Part shown: positions 27,318 to 34,343 of the stretch, one piece after another
Layout: each line of letters starts with the position of its first letter
Position numbering within the stretch: position 1 is the first letter of the stretch
Origin: an uncultured Pelagibacteraceae bacterium
GTDB taxonomy: Bacteria > Pseudomonadota > Alphaproteobacteria > Pelagibacterales > Pelagibacteraceae
Assembly (NCBI GenBank): GCA_902555435.1
Contig: CACDRL010000011.1
Span: 1-40,798 of the forward strand
Direction: 5' to 3'
Length of the DNA: 40,798 nucleotides
Position numbers and translations under genes: made by a program
The notes under the pieces: generated by a model
The model's input: only the letters and a program-made list of their open reading frames with translations
Database searches by the model: none
What the model was told of the DNA's origin: nothing

Positions 27318-28721
27318 ATGCCAATACTTCGGGTAAAATATTTAAGTTTTTTCTTTTTATTAATTTCAGTTTTTTCATTTTTAAATATTATTTACTCTTA
27401 TTATTTTAATTTATACTTAAACTTAAATACATATTACTTCAGCTTAGTAATCTCTGCTTTAATTGGTTTTTTATTTTATAAAATTGATACCTCAGATAAA
27501 AAACCCACGATATTTGAAAAAATATTAACAGTCCTTTTGGGATATTTTGTTATGCCATTGGTATTATCTATCCCATTTTATTTTAGTATTTATAATTTAA
27601 CATTTTTAAATGCATTATTTGAAACAGTTTCTGGTTTTACTTCAACTGGTTTTACAATCTTTGAAAATATAAAACATATTGACCAAGGCTTAATAATATG
27701 GAGATCATCAATTCAATGGATAGGTGGACTATATTTTCTATTTTCTATAATTTTTTTGATTGATATTTATGATGAAAATTTAAAAAAATCTCTTACAAAC
27801 TTTTTATCATTTAATAAAACCGAAGTTTTAAAACAAACAATTAAAATATTTATTTTATATTCAAGCTTAACATTAGCTATTTTTATAATTCTTAATTTAT
27901 TTGGAATTAGATCATTTAATTCATTAAATCTAGCAATGACCATTATTTCATCAGGTGGTTTTTTACCCACGAATGATCTCTCAACTATACTTGTCCAAAA
28001 TTCACAGATAATAATTTTTTCATTATTAATGCTAGTATCTTTCTTCAGTATTTTTTTTGTATACAATTTAATATTTTTAAGAAAAAATATTAATTTTTTT
28101 CATGAGGATATTCATTTATTTTTATACTTTATAATAACAGTTGGAATATTTTTTATATTTTTTAGTTACGATAATACTTTTTCTTACAGTTTTTTATCTC
28201 TAGTAAGTAGTATTTCCAATATTGGAATTTCATTGAATGTTGAGCAAACCAATCTTCAATTTTTGTATTTACTTTTAGTTATAATTGGAGGTTCATTTAT
28301 TTCAACAAGTTCAGGATTAAGATTTTTGAAAATTTATTCACTAACAAAATATTCTTTAAATCAAATACTCTCTTTTAGCAGACCAAAAAATGTATTTATG
28401 AACAAATTAGTATTTTCTAAAATTAATTTTGCAACTCAAGATATAAATAAATATTTTCTAACAATTATTATTTTTATTATTTCACTTTTTTTATTAACAA
28501 TTTTTTTATCTTTGAGTGGTATTAATTTTGAATATTCATTTAAGTTAGCTATTTTAACTTTAATGAACACTGTCAACTCTTCAGCTTATGGAATAAGTGA
28601 TTTTGAATTCCAAAACTTGCATTTTATAACCAAGTATATTCTTATTTTCTTTATGATTATTGGTCGAATTGAATTATTATCTTTATTATTGATAGCTAAA
28701 AAATTTCTGTTTAAATATTAA
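27318..28721 (+). CDS. trkH: TrkH-type potassium transporter membrane subunit
   Basis: Pore-forming subunit of the Trk system, 467 residues and strongly hydrophobic, with about ten membrane helices. It has the four pore repeats of the superfamily. The first filter is clear, TVSGFTSTGFTIF near residue 107, followed by WRSSIQWIGGLYFLF. The second is AMTIISSGGFLPTND. Weaker third and fourth repeats lie near SSISNIGISLN and TVNSSAYGISDF. The internal GGSFISTSSGLRFLKIY matches the conserved gating-loop region. It pairs with trkA four bases upstream. A tRNA-Arg gene follows 27 bases after its stop, with no terminator hairpin visible between them. Confidence 0.94.
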   Translation: MPILRVKYLSFFFLLISVFSFLNIIYSYYFNLYLNLNTYYFSLVISALIGFLFYKIDTSDKKPTIFEKILTVLLGYFVMPLVLSIPFYFSIYNLTFLNALFETVSGFTSTGFTIFENIKHIDQGLIIWRSSIQWIGGLYFLFSIIFLIDIYDENLKKSLTNFLSFNKTEVLKQTIKIFILYSSLTLAIFIILNLFGIRSFNSLNLAMTIISSGGFLPTNDLSTILVQNSQIIIFSLLMLVSFFSIFFVYNLIFLRKNINFFHEDIHLFLYFIITVGIFFIFFSYDNTFSYSFLSLVSSISNIGISLNVEQTNLQFLYLLLVIIGGSFISTSSGLRFLKIYSLTKYSLNQILSFSRPKNVFMNKLVFSKINFATQDINKYFLTIIIFIISLFLLTIFLSLSGINFEYSFKLAILTLMNTVNSSAYGISDFEFQNLHFITKYILIFFMIIGRIELLSLLLIAKKFLFKY

Positions 28722-28748
28722 TTTTGTAATATATATATTCCAATTATT

Positions 28749-28825
28749 GCGCCCTTAGCTCAGCTGGATAGAGCATCGGTTTTCTAAACCGAGGGTCGGA
28801 GGTTCGAATCCTCCAGGGCGCGCCA
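28749..28825 (+). tRNA. tRNA-Arg (anticodon TCT)
   Basis: A complete cloverleaf of 77 bases including an encoded CCA (28823-28825). The acceptor stem GCGCCCT pairs with AGGGCGC (28815-28821), with discriminator G at 28822. The D arm contains AGCTCAGCTGGATAGAGC. The anticodon stem TCGGT/ACCGA encloses the seven-base loop TTTCTAA with anticodon TCT at 28783-28785, reading AGA codons. The T arm is GGAGG-TTCGAAT-CCTCC. AGA is the dominant arginine codon in the genes of this window, consistent with this tRNA being important. Confidence 0.97.
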
Positions 28826-28867
28826 TTACTTGTTCTTTTAAGCATATCTTTCATATATAATTTCTTC

Positions 28868-28896
28868 TTGAAGTAGTTTTTTTAAAATGTTTTAAT
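28868..28896 (+). promoter_or_regulatory. Predicted sigma-70-type promoter of aapJ
   Basis: TTGAAG (28868-28873), a 17-base spacer, then TTTAAT (28891-28896) resemble -35 and -10 elements. Transcription would begin near 28903, the first base of the dyad described separately, leaving a leader of about 60 bases before the aapJ start. This is pattern matching in AT-rich DNA and is not proven. Confidence 0.45.
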
Positions 28897-28902
28897 CCTG
28901 CA

Positions 28903-28925
28903 AATTCAAAACTAAGTTTTGAATT
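28903..28925 (+). promoter_or_regulatory. Perfect 11-bp inverted repeat in the aapJ leader
   Basis: AATTCAAAACT (28903-28913), one central A, then AGTTTTGAATT (28915-28925) form an uninterrupted dyad. As RNA it could form a ten-pair hairpin with a three-base loop at the very 5' end of the predicted transcript; as DNA it could be an operator at the transcription start. It lies directly before a second palindrome. Confidence 0.6.
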
Positions 28926-28941
28926 ATTTGTTAACAAATAA
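28924..28941 (+). promoter_or_regulatory. Perfect 18-bp palindrome in the aapJ leader
   Basis: TTATTTGTT followed immediately by AACAAATAA is an exact palindrome overlapping the previous dyad by two bases. As RNA it would give a seven-pair stem with a TTAA loop, ending about ten bases before the strong Shine-Dalgarno AGGA (28953-28956). The pair of dyads occupies most of the predicted leader. Confidence 0.6.
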
Positions 28942-28962
28942 AAATAACTAAAAGGAAGAATA

Positions 28963-30003
28963 ATGTTTAAATACTTAAAACAATTAACTTCATTAGTTGC
29001 TATGGTTGCAGTGTTGTTTACTTTTACAACAGAAACTATGGCTGCTAAAAAATCTAAAACACTTAAAAACACTCAAAAGAAGGGTTTTGTAAGATGTGGA
29101 GTATCTCAAGGTCTTCCAGGATTTTCTAATGCTGACGCTGCAGGAAATTGGACTGGTGTTGACGTTGATGTATGTAGAGCTGTAGCTGCTGCAGTATTAG
29201 GTGATGCAAACAAAGTTAAGTTTACACCACTAAGTGCTAAAGAAAGATTTACTGCTTTAACTTCTAATGAGATTGATATCTTATCAAGAAACACAACTTG
29301 GACTCTTTCTAGGGATGCTGACATTGGACTTACTTTCGTAGGTGTAAACTTCTACGATGGTCAAGGTTTTATGGTTAGAAAAAATTCTGGATATACATCT
29401 GTGAATGATTTCAAAAACGGTATTTCTGCATGTACAAACCTAGGAACAACAACTGAGCTTAATATGAGAGACTTCTTTAATTCAAAAGGAATTTCTTATG
29501 AGCCAGTAACTTTTGAAAAAGCTGACGAAGTTGTTGCTGCGTATGATGCTGGAAGATGTGATACTTACACAACTGATAAATCTGGTTTAGCTGCTCAAAG
29601 AATTAAATTGAGTTCTCCAGATGACCACATAGTTTTACCTGAAACTATTTCAAAAGAGCCTTTAGGCCCTGTTGTTAGACAAGGTGATTCTGTTTGGGAA
29701 GATATCGTAAGATGGTCTCTAAACGTAATGATCGAAGCTGAAGAGTATGGTGTTACTTCTGCTAACGCTGATTCAATGAAAACTTCTGATAATCCAGCAG
29801 TTAAAAGATTAGTTGGTGCAGAAGGTGAACTAGGAGCTGCTTTTGGTCTAGATAATGATTGGAGTTTAAGAATTATCAAGCAAGTTGGTAACTACGGTGA
29901 AAGCTACAAAAGAAATATTGCTGACACTGGAATTCTACCTGACAGAGGTCCAAATGAATTATGGACTAAAGGTGGAATACTTTATGTACCACCAGCAAGA
30001 TAA
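28963..30003 (+). CDS. aapJ: Amino-acid ABC transporter periplasmic binding protein (AapJ/YhdW family)
   Basis: Periplasmic solute-binding protein for a general L-amino-acid ABC transporter, 346 residues. A signal peptide (residues about 1-27) ends in TMAAKK, cleaved probably after TMA. The mature protein begins with KKGFVRCGVSQGLPGFSNAD and has the family blocks GNWTGVDVDVCRAVAAAVLGD, RFTALTSNEIDILSRNTTWTL and YDAGRCDTYTTDKSGL. It ends with NYGESYKRNIAD...GPNELWTKGGI. A strong Shine-Dalgarno (AGGA six bases before the ATG), rare in this window, and alanine/glycine codons unlike the average gene here suggest high expression. A terminator-like hairpin separates it from the permease genes. YhdW-type and AapJ-type proteins are hard to tell apart by sequence, so substrate range is not assigned. 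Confidence 0.93.
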   Translation: MFKYLKQLTSLVAMVAVLFTFTTETMAAKKSKTLKNTQKKGFVRCGVSQGLPGFSNADAAGNWTGVDVDVCRAVAAAVLGDANKVKFTPLSAKERFTALTSNEIDILSRNTTWTLSRDADIGLTFVGVNFYDGQGFMVRKNSGYTSVNDFKNGISACTNLGTTTELNMRDFFNSKGISYEPVTFEKADEVVAAYDAGRCDTYTTDKSGLAAQRIKLSSPDDHIVLPETISKEPLGPVVRQGDSVWEDIVRWSLNVMIEAEEYGVTSANADSMKTSDNPAVKRLVGAEGELGAAFGLDNDWSLRIIKQVGNYGESYKRNIADTGILPDRGPNELWTKGGILYVPPAR

Positions 30004-30026
30004 TTTATATCTTTAAATAAAACATA

Positions 30027-30058
30027 AAAGGGGCTAGATTTTTCTAGCCCTTTTTTTT
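30027..30058 (+). terminator. Intrinsic terminator between aapJ and aapQ
   Basis: GGGCTAGA (30031-30038), loop TTTT, TCTAGCCC (30043-30050), followed by eight T residues; AAAAG upstream can extend the stem by pairing with the T-run. This is the only classical rho-independent terminator I see in the window. It lies 27 bases after the aapJ stop and 19 bases before the aapQ start. It would let most transcripts end after the binding protein, with partial read-through into the permease genes. Confidence 0.9.
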
Positions 30059-30076
30059 ATAAGTCTTAAAATTATT

Positions 30077-31222
30077 GTGAATATTAAAAAAATATTACCC
30101 CAATTACTTACACTTCTAGTAGTAATCCTAATATTTGGATTTTTTTCATATAACGCACAAGTTAATATGGAGAATAGAGGAATTAGTTTTGGGTATGGTT
30201 TTTTATCTCAAGAGTCTTCTTTTGATGTACAATTTTCATTAATTGAATTTGATGGCTCACATTCATATTTTAGAGCTTATCTTGTTGGTTTATTAAATAC
30301 TATTTTAGTTTCTGTTATCGGGATTATATTTGCAACAATTATTGGAGTTGTTGTTGGAATTGCAAGATTGTCAAATAACTATCTAATTAATAAAACTGCT
30401 GCAGTTTATGTAGAATTTTTTAGAAATATCCCATTATTATTACAAATATTTTTTTGGTATTTTGCTGCTTTAAGAGCACTACCATTACCTCAAGATACAG
30501 AGCCTATGTTTGGAGTTTTTTTCCTTACTATAAAAGGTTTTTTTGTTCCTGCTATTATTTGGAATAATTTAGATATTTTTATTTATTCAATTATTGCTGC
30601 GATAATTTCAATTACTTTTGTCAGAATTTATGCAAGAAAAAAACAAGAGAACGAAGGAATCCAAACACCCGTTTTCTCAATTTCAATAGGACTTTTGCTA
30701 ATTTTACCTATCTTAACTTTTTTATTTGGCGGGGTTGATGCATCAGTTGAAGTCCCTGTAATTAAACAATTGTCTCAATCTGGTTTCACTTATGAAGGAG
30801 GAATAAAATTACCACCTGAATTAATATCTCTTGCTTTAGCTCTATCATTATATACAGCAACTTTTATTGCTGAATGTGTAAGAGCAGGTGTTCAAGGTGT
30901 TAGTAAAGGTCAAAAAGAAGCTGCTGCTTCTATAGGATTAACTCCAAACCAAGTATTAAAATTAGTAGTAATGCCGCAAGCTTTAAGGATTATAATTCCA
31001 CCAACAACTAATCAATATTTAAATTTAACAAAAAATTCATCTCTTGCAGCTGCAATTGCATATCCTGATTTGGTTCTTGTATTTGCAGGAACTGCTTTGA
31101 TGCAGACAGGTAGAGCAATAGAAATTGTTTCTATAACAATGTTAACATATTTATCTTTGAGTATATCAATTTCAATATTTATGAATTGGTACAATAAAAA
31201 AATAGCTATTAAAGAAAAATAA
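30077..31222 (+). CDS. aapQ: Amino-acid ABC transporter permease (AapQ/YhdX family)
   Basis: Inner-membrane permease of the polar amino-acid uptake family, 381 residues. It has an N-terminal helix (about 10-25), a long early region characteristic of AapQ/YhdX proteins (extra helices near residues 150-225), and a permease core at both ends. The core includes the first-half block GLLNTILVSVIGIIFATIIGVVVGIARLS and EFFRNIPLLLQIFFWYF. The ABC-contacting EAA loop is GVSKGQKEAAASIGLTPNQVLKLVVMPQALRI, followed by NQYLNLTKNSSLAAAIAYPDL. The start is a GTG at 30077, with no nearby ATG. It follows the terminator by 19 bases and overlaps aapM by one base. Confidence 0.93.
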   Translation: MNIKKILPQLLTLLVVILIFGFFSYNAQVNMENRGISFGYGFLSQESSFDVQFSLIEFDGSHSYFRAYLVGLLNTILVSVIGIIFATIIGVVVGIARLSNNYLINKTAAVYVEFFRNIPLLLQIFFWYFAALRALPLPQDTEPMFGVFFLTIKGFFVPAIIWNNLDIFIYSIIAAIISITFVRIYARKKQENEGIQTPVFSISIGLLLILPILTFLFGGVDASVEVPVIKQLSQSGFTYEGGIKLPPELISLALALSLYTATFIAECVRAGVQGVSKGQKEAAASIGLTPNQVLKLVVMPQALRIIIPPTTNQYLNLTKNSSLAAAIAYPDLVLVFAGTALMQTGRAIEIVSITMLTYLSLSISISIFMNWYNKKIAIKEK

Positions 31223-32664
31223 TGAACAAATTGAACTTTTTACAACCAGATAAAAATAATCTTAATACCTATTTATATACAGGAACAATTTTAGTTGCTT
31301 TAAGTATATTTATAGTTTTTTTAAATTCTTTTTTTAAAAAAGATTTAATTTCTTTTTTACCTGGAACTCTTAGTTTCTTTTTGCCATTAATTTTAGGTTT
31401 TATAGGGCTTCATTTAATTAGAATTGAATATTCAGGTTTAAAATTTTTAGATTCAGTAAATAAACATATTAATACTAACAATTTTAATGCTTTTTTATCA
31501 TTATTAATTGTATTTGTGGTTATCAAATCACTCCCACCATTATTAAGTTGGTTTATTTTAGATGCAAATATTGCAGGTGACTCAAAAGACGTATGTACTG
31601 GTACAGGAGCTTGTTGGACTTATATTAAAATTTGGTTTAACAGATTTATGTATGGCATGTATCCGAATGCTGAGCAATGGCGTATTAACTTATCTTTTAT
31701 AGCTTTAGCTTTTCTCGGTACTATTGGTTTCTTTGCTACTGAAAAATTTAAAAAATATTTGACCCTTTATTATGTAGTTATTTATCCTGTAATTGCTTTT
31801 TTCTTTATTTTCTTTTTTATATCTGGTGGTCCAATTTTTTTTGATTTCTCGTATGGAATTATTGCAGCTGTAATTTCAATTATAATTGGTTTTTTTATTC
31901 CTTCAAAATTTAAAATGTACTATTTCATCATAGTTCCAATCACACTCTACATATTATTAAAATATGTATTTTTTTATGAAGAGCTTATCGAACTTGGTAA
32001 ATTAGAAGCATTAGAGTGGGTAGAGACAGGCGCTTGGGGAGGATTGTCTTTAACTTTTATAGTATCATTTTTTTGTTTGATTTTCTGTTTTCCAATAGGC
32101 TTGTTTTTATCTTTGGGCAGAAGGTCAGATTTTCCAATAATTAAATATTTTTCAATAGGTATGATTGAATTTTGGAGAGGTGTTCCATTGATTACAGTAT
32201 TATTTATGTCTTCAGTAATGTTTCCAATGTTTTTACCAGAAGATATGTTTATAGATAAACTAGTTAGAGTAATCATTGCAATTTCATTATTTGAAGCAGC
32301 TTATGTTGCTGAAGTTATCAGAGGTGGTTTGCAAGCACTACCTAGAGGCCAATATGATGCAGCTAAATCTTTAGGAATGGGTTATTGGAAAATGCATATT
32401 TTAGTAATTTTACCTCAGGCACTTAAACTTGTTATACCTGGTATTGCTAATACTTTTTTAGCACTTGTAAAAGATACTCCTTTAATATTTGTTGTTGGAC
32501 TTTTAGAAATTGTTGGCATGTTAAATCTTGCTAAAACAAACCCAGAGTGGCTAGGTTTTGCGATGGAAGGTTATGTGTTTGCGTCAGTACTATTTTTTAT
32601 TATTTGCTATGCAATGAGTAAATATAGTTATAATTTAGAACAAAAATATAAAACGGAAAGATAA
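31222..32664 (+). CDS. aapM: Amino-acid ABC transporter permease (AapM/YhdY family)
   Basis: Second permease of the transporter, 480 residues. A long N-terminal half carries several hydrophobic segments (from about residue 20 to 255) and one short cysteine-containing periplasmic patch ([16 protein letters not shown]), as in AapM/YhdY proteins. The C-terminal half is the classic permease core: [41 protein letters not shown], and the EAA loop [48 protein letters not shown] follows. It overlaps aapQ by one base and aapP by one base, so the permeases and ATPase are translated in a coupled way and probably assemble as AapQ-AapM-(AapP)2. Confidence 0.93.
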   Translation: MNKLNFLQPDKNNLNTYLYTGTILVALSIFIVFLNSFFKKDLISFLPGTLSFFLPLILGFIGLHLIRIEYSGLKFLDSVNKHINTNNFNAFLSLLIVFVVIKSLPPLLSWFILDANIAGDSKDVCTGTGACWTYIKIWFNRFMYGMYPNAEQWRINLSFIALAFLGTIGFFATEKFKKYLTLYYVVIYPVIAFFFIFFFISGGPIFFDFSYGIIAAVISIIIGFFIPSKFKMYYFIIVPITLYILLKYVFFYEELIELGKLEALEWVETGAWGGLSLTFIVSFFCLIFCFPIGLFLSLGRRSDFPIIKYFSIGMIEFWRGVPLITVLFMSSVMFPMFLPEDMFIDKLVRVIIAISLFEAAYVAEVIRGGLQALPRGQYDAAKSLGMGYWKMHILVILPQALKLVIPGIANTFLALVKDTPLIFVVGLLEIVGMLNLAKTNPEWLGFAMEGYVFASVLFFIICYAMSKYSYNLEQKYKTER

Positions 32665-33398
32665 TGTCAGATAAAATAATACAAATCACTGAAATGAATA
32701 AATGGTTTGGTGATTTCCAAGTTTTAAAAAATATAAACCTAGAAGTAGAAAAAAATAAAAAAATTGTAGTGTGTGGACCATCTGGTTCAGGAAAATCAAC
32801 ATTAATAAGATGTATAAACAGATTAGAAGAGCATCAAGAGGGCTCAATCATTGTAGATGGAAATGAATTAACAGCAGATACTAAAGATATAGAGAAAATT
32901 AGAGCTGAAGTTGGAATGGTATTTCAACAATTTAATCTCTTTCCTCATCTTTCTATTTTAGATAATTGTACATTGGCACCAATTTGGGTAAAAAAAATGC
33001 CAAAAAAAGATGCAGAAGATTTAGCTATTCAACATTTAGAAAAAGTACAAATTGCAGATCAAGCACATAAATACCCAGGACAACTTTCTGGCGGTCAACA
33101 ACAAAGATGTGCGATTGCTAGAGCATTATGCATGGAGCCAAAAATAATGCTTTTTGATGAACCAACCTCAGCATTAGATCCTGAGATGATTAAAGAAGTT
33201 TTAGATGCTATGGTTAATCTAGCAAAAGCAGGAATGACAATGATTGTGGTAACACATGAGATGGGATTTGCTAAAGAGGTTGCTGATGAAGTTATTTTTA
33301 TGGATGAAGGCATGATAGTAGAAAAAGCAGATACCAAAGAATTTTTTGCAAACCCTAAGAGTGACAGAACTAAGCTGTTTTTAAGTCAAATATTATAA
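32664..33398 (+). CDS. aapP: Amino-acid ABC transporter ATP-binding protein (AapP/YhdZ family)
   Basis: ATPase that energises amino-acid import, 244 residues. All ABC motifs are intact: Walker [11 protein letters not shown] (about residues 38-47), Q-loop [11 protein letters not shown], signature LSGGQQQR, Walker [15 protein letters not shown]-loop and H-loop [14 protein letters not shown]. The family-specific end [22 protein letters not shown] is present. It is the last gene of the aap set; 189 bases without a gene follow, and I see no GC-rich terminator there. Confidence 0.96.
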   Translation: MSDKIIQITEMNKWFGDFQVLKNINLEVEKNKKIVVCGPSGSGKSTLIRCINRLEEHQEGSIIVDGNELTADTKDIEKIRAEVGMVFQQFNLFPHLSILDNCTLAPIWVKKMPKKDAEDLAIQHLEKVQIADQAHKYPGQLSGGQQQRCAIARALCMEPKIMLFDEPTSALDPEMIKEVLDAMVNLAKAGMTMIVVTHEMGFAKEVADEVIFMDEGMIVEKADTKEFFANPKSDRTKLFLSQIL

Positions 33399-33587
33399 AA
33401 AATATATAATTATAAAGCAATTAATTTAAATTAAACAATCGAAATATGTTTATTTTACATGGAACTAATGCTTGACAGTATTTTGAATATTTCAAGTTTC
33501 TTAAAAAAAAAAATAAATTTTTCTATTGCAGTAACATTAATAAATAGGTTGAATACACTTTATAAAATTTAATTAAGAGGGGTCTTA
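33399..33587 (+). promoter_or_regulatory. Regulatory gap upstream of the Xre-type regulator
   Basis: No gene is visible in these 189 bases. A perfect TTGACA (33472-33477) is followed by the dyad TTGAA-TAT-TTCAA (33483-33495), a possible operator, but I find no convincing -10 at the right distance from that -35. TATAAA at 33561-33566 is another candidate -10, 21 bases before the regulator start. A good Shine-Dalgarno (GAGGGG, 33577-33582) precedes the ATG. The promoter assignment stays open. Confidence 0.4.
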
Positions 33588-33959
33588 ATGGAAGATAATT
33601 TCAACAAACACTTGGGTAACAAACTCAAGCTAAGAAGATTAGCTTTAGGTTTAACACAAACAAAAGTAGCAAAAGCAATTAACGTAACATTTCAACAAAT
33701 TCAAAAATATGAAAAAGGGACTAATGGAGTAAGCTCAATAAGATTACTTCAACTTTCTAATTATTTAAAAGTACCGATCAATTATTTTTTTGAAGATTTT
33801 TCAGAATATTTAGTTAACTTAGAAAAATCACAAGAAGGACATATGAGTGTTAACTATAATTTTTTAGCAAAAGTTTACTCAGAACTTAATGCTGATCAAA
33901 AATTAAAGTTTAACAAAACATTACAAATTTCAGGATCAAATATTTCTAAAGCAGTTTAA
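33588..33959 (+). CDS. Xre-family helix-turn-helix transcriptional regulator
   Basis: A 123-residue DNA-binding protein. Residues about 9-65 form a Cro/CI-type helix-turn-helix: LGNKLKLRRLALGLTQTKVAKAINVTFQQIQKYEKGTNGV, in which QTKVAKAINVTFQQIQKYEKG covers the two recognition helices. The remaining 50-60 residues are helical and not recognisable beyond a general dimerisation region. Short Xre proteins with the sequence TFQQIQKYEKGTN are widespread in alphaproteobacteria (PraR-like proteins are one group), where they act as global or life-style regulators; the exact role here is not known. It stands alone, with its own well-formed Shine-Dalgarno and a dyad upstream that could be an autoregulatory site. 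tRNA-Asn and tRNA-Cys follow on the opposite strand. Confidence 0.88.
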   Translation: MEDNFNKHLGNKLKLRRLALGLTQTKVAKAINVTFQQIQKYEKGTNGVSSIRLLQLSNYLKVPINYFFEDFSEYLVNLEKSQEGHMSVNYNFLAKVYSELNADQKLKFNKTLQISGSNISKAV

Positions 33960-34021
33960 TCATAATCAAAGCAGGACCCCTTTGGCTTGGTGTTTAATTT
34001 TAATATTCGGATTACTTTTTT

Positions 34022-34097
34022 TGGCTCCTCGGGCAGGACTCGAACCTGCGACCAATTGATTAACAGTCAACTGCTCTACCAACTGAGCTACCGAGGA
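34022..34097 (-). tRNA. tRNA-Asn (anticodon GTT)
   Basis: A complete 76-base cloverleaf on the minus strand with encoded CCA (plus-strand TGG at 34022-34024) and discriminator G. The acceptor stem TCCTCGG pairs with CCGAGGA. The D arm has AGCTCAGTTGGTAGAGC, and the T loop is TTCGAGT. The anticodon loop CTGTTAA gives anticodon GTT (plus-strand AAC at 34062-34064). It lies 50 bases from tRNA-Cys on the same strand; the two may share a transcript. Confidence 0.97.
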
Positions 34098-34147
34098 ATG
34101 TAAAAATCACAACTTACTTTTTTTTAAAACTAAAACAAGATTTTTTT

Positions 34148-34221
34148 TGGAGGCAACGCCCGGAATCGAACCGGGATACAAGGATTTGCAATCCTCTGCG
34201 TAACCATTCCGCCACGTTGCC
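34148..34221 (-). tRNA. tRNA-Cys (anticodon GCA)
   Basis: A complete 74-base cloverleaf on the minus strand with encoded CCA (plus-strand TGG at 34148-34150) and discriminator T, usual for tRNA-Cys. The acceptor stem GGCAACG pairs with CGTTGCC. The anticodon loop TTGCAAA gives anticodon GCA (plus-strand TGC at 34187-34189). The T arm is CCCGG-TTCGATT-CCGGG. It is upstream of tRNA-Asn in transcription order. Confidence 0.97.
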
Positions 34222-34343
34222 AACTTGTTTTAAACGAATAGCTTCAGGGCTTTTTATATTAAATTTTTAATATTAGTCTATTAAATAAAGATCCAAATTG
34301 ATTATTGTTAAATAAGATTATTAAATTATAAACTTTAAAATCA
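34222..34343. other. Divergent spacer between tRNA-Cys and valS
   Basis: These 122 bases must carry the promoters for the tRNA pair (minus) and for valS (plus). An inverted repeat ATATTAAA-TT-TTTAATAT lies at 34256-34273. TTGATT (34298-34303) and the AT-rich stretch from 34321 could form a valS promoter, but the -10 is poor. The composition is too AT-rich to assign sites with confidence, and I see no T-box or other riboswitch. Confidence 0.4.

Noticed and set aside
28722..28962. Amino-acid riboswitch before aapJ
   Set aside because: The leader is too short for a known glycine, glutamine or lysine riboswitch, and I recognise none of their conserved cores; only the two simple dyads are supported.
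29595..29879. Open frames opposite aapJ, aapP, valS and other genes
   Set aside because: They are shadows on the reverse strand of well-recognised genes, have no family motifs, and reflect the codon use of the real gene.
34022..34221. tRNA-Asn/tRNA-Cys region as an integration site with a mobile element
   Set aside because: No integrase, no duplicated tRNA 3' end and no foreign genes are present; both flanks are housekeeping genes.
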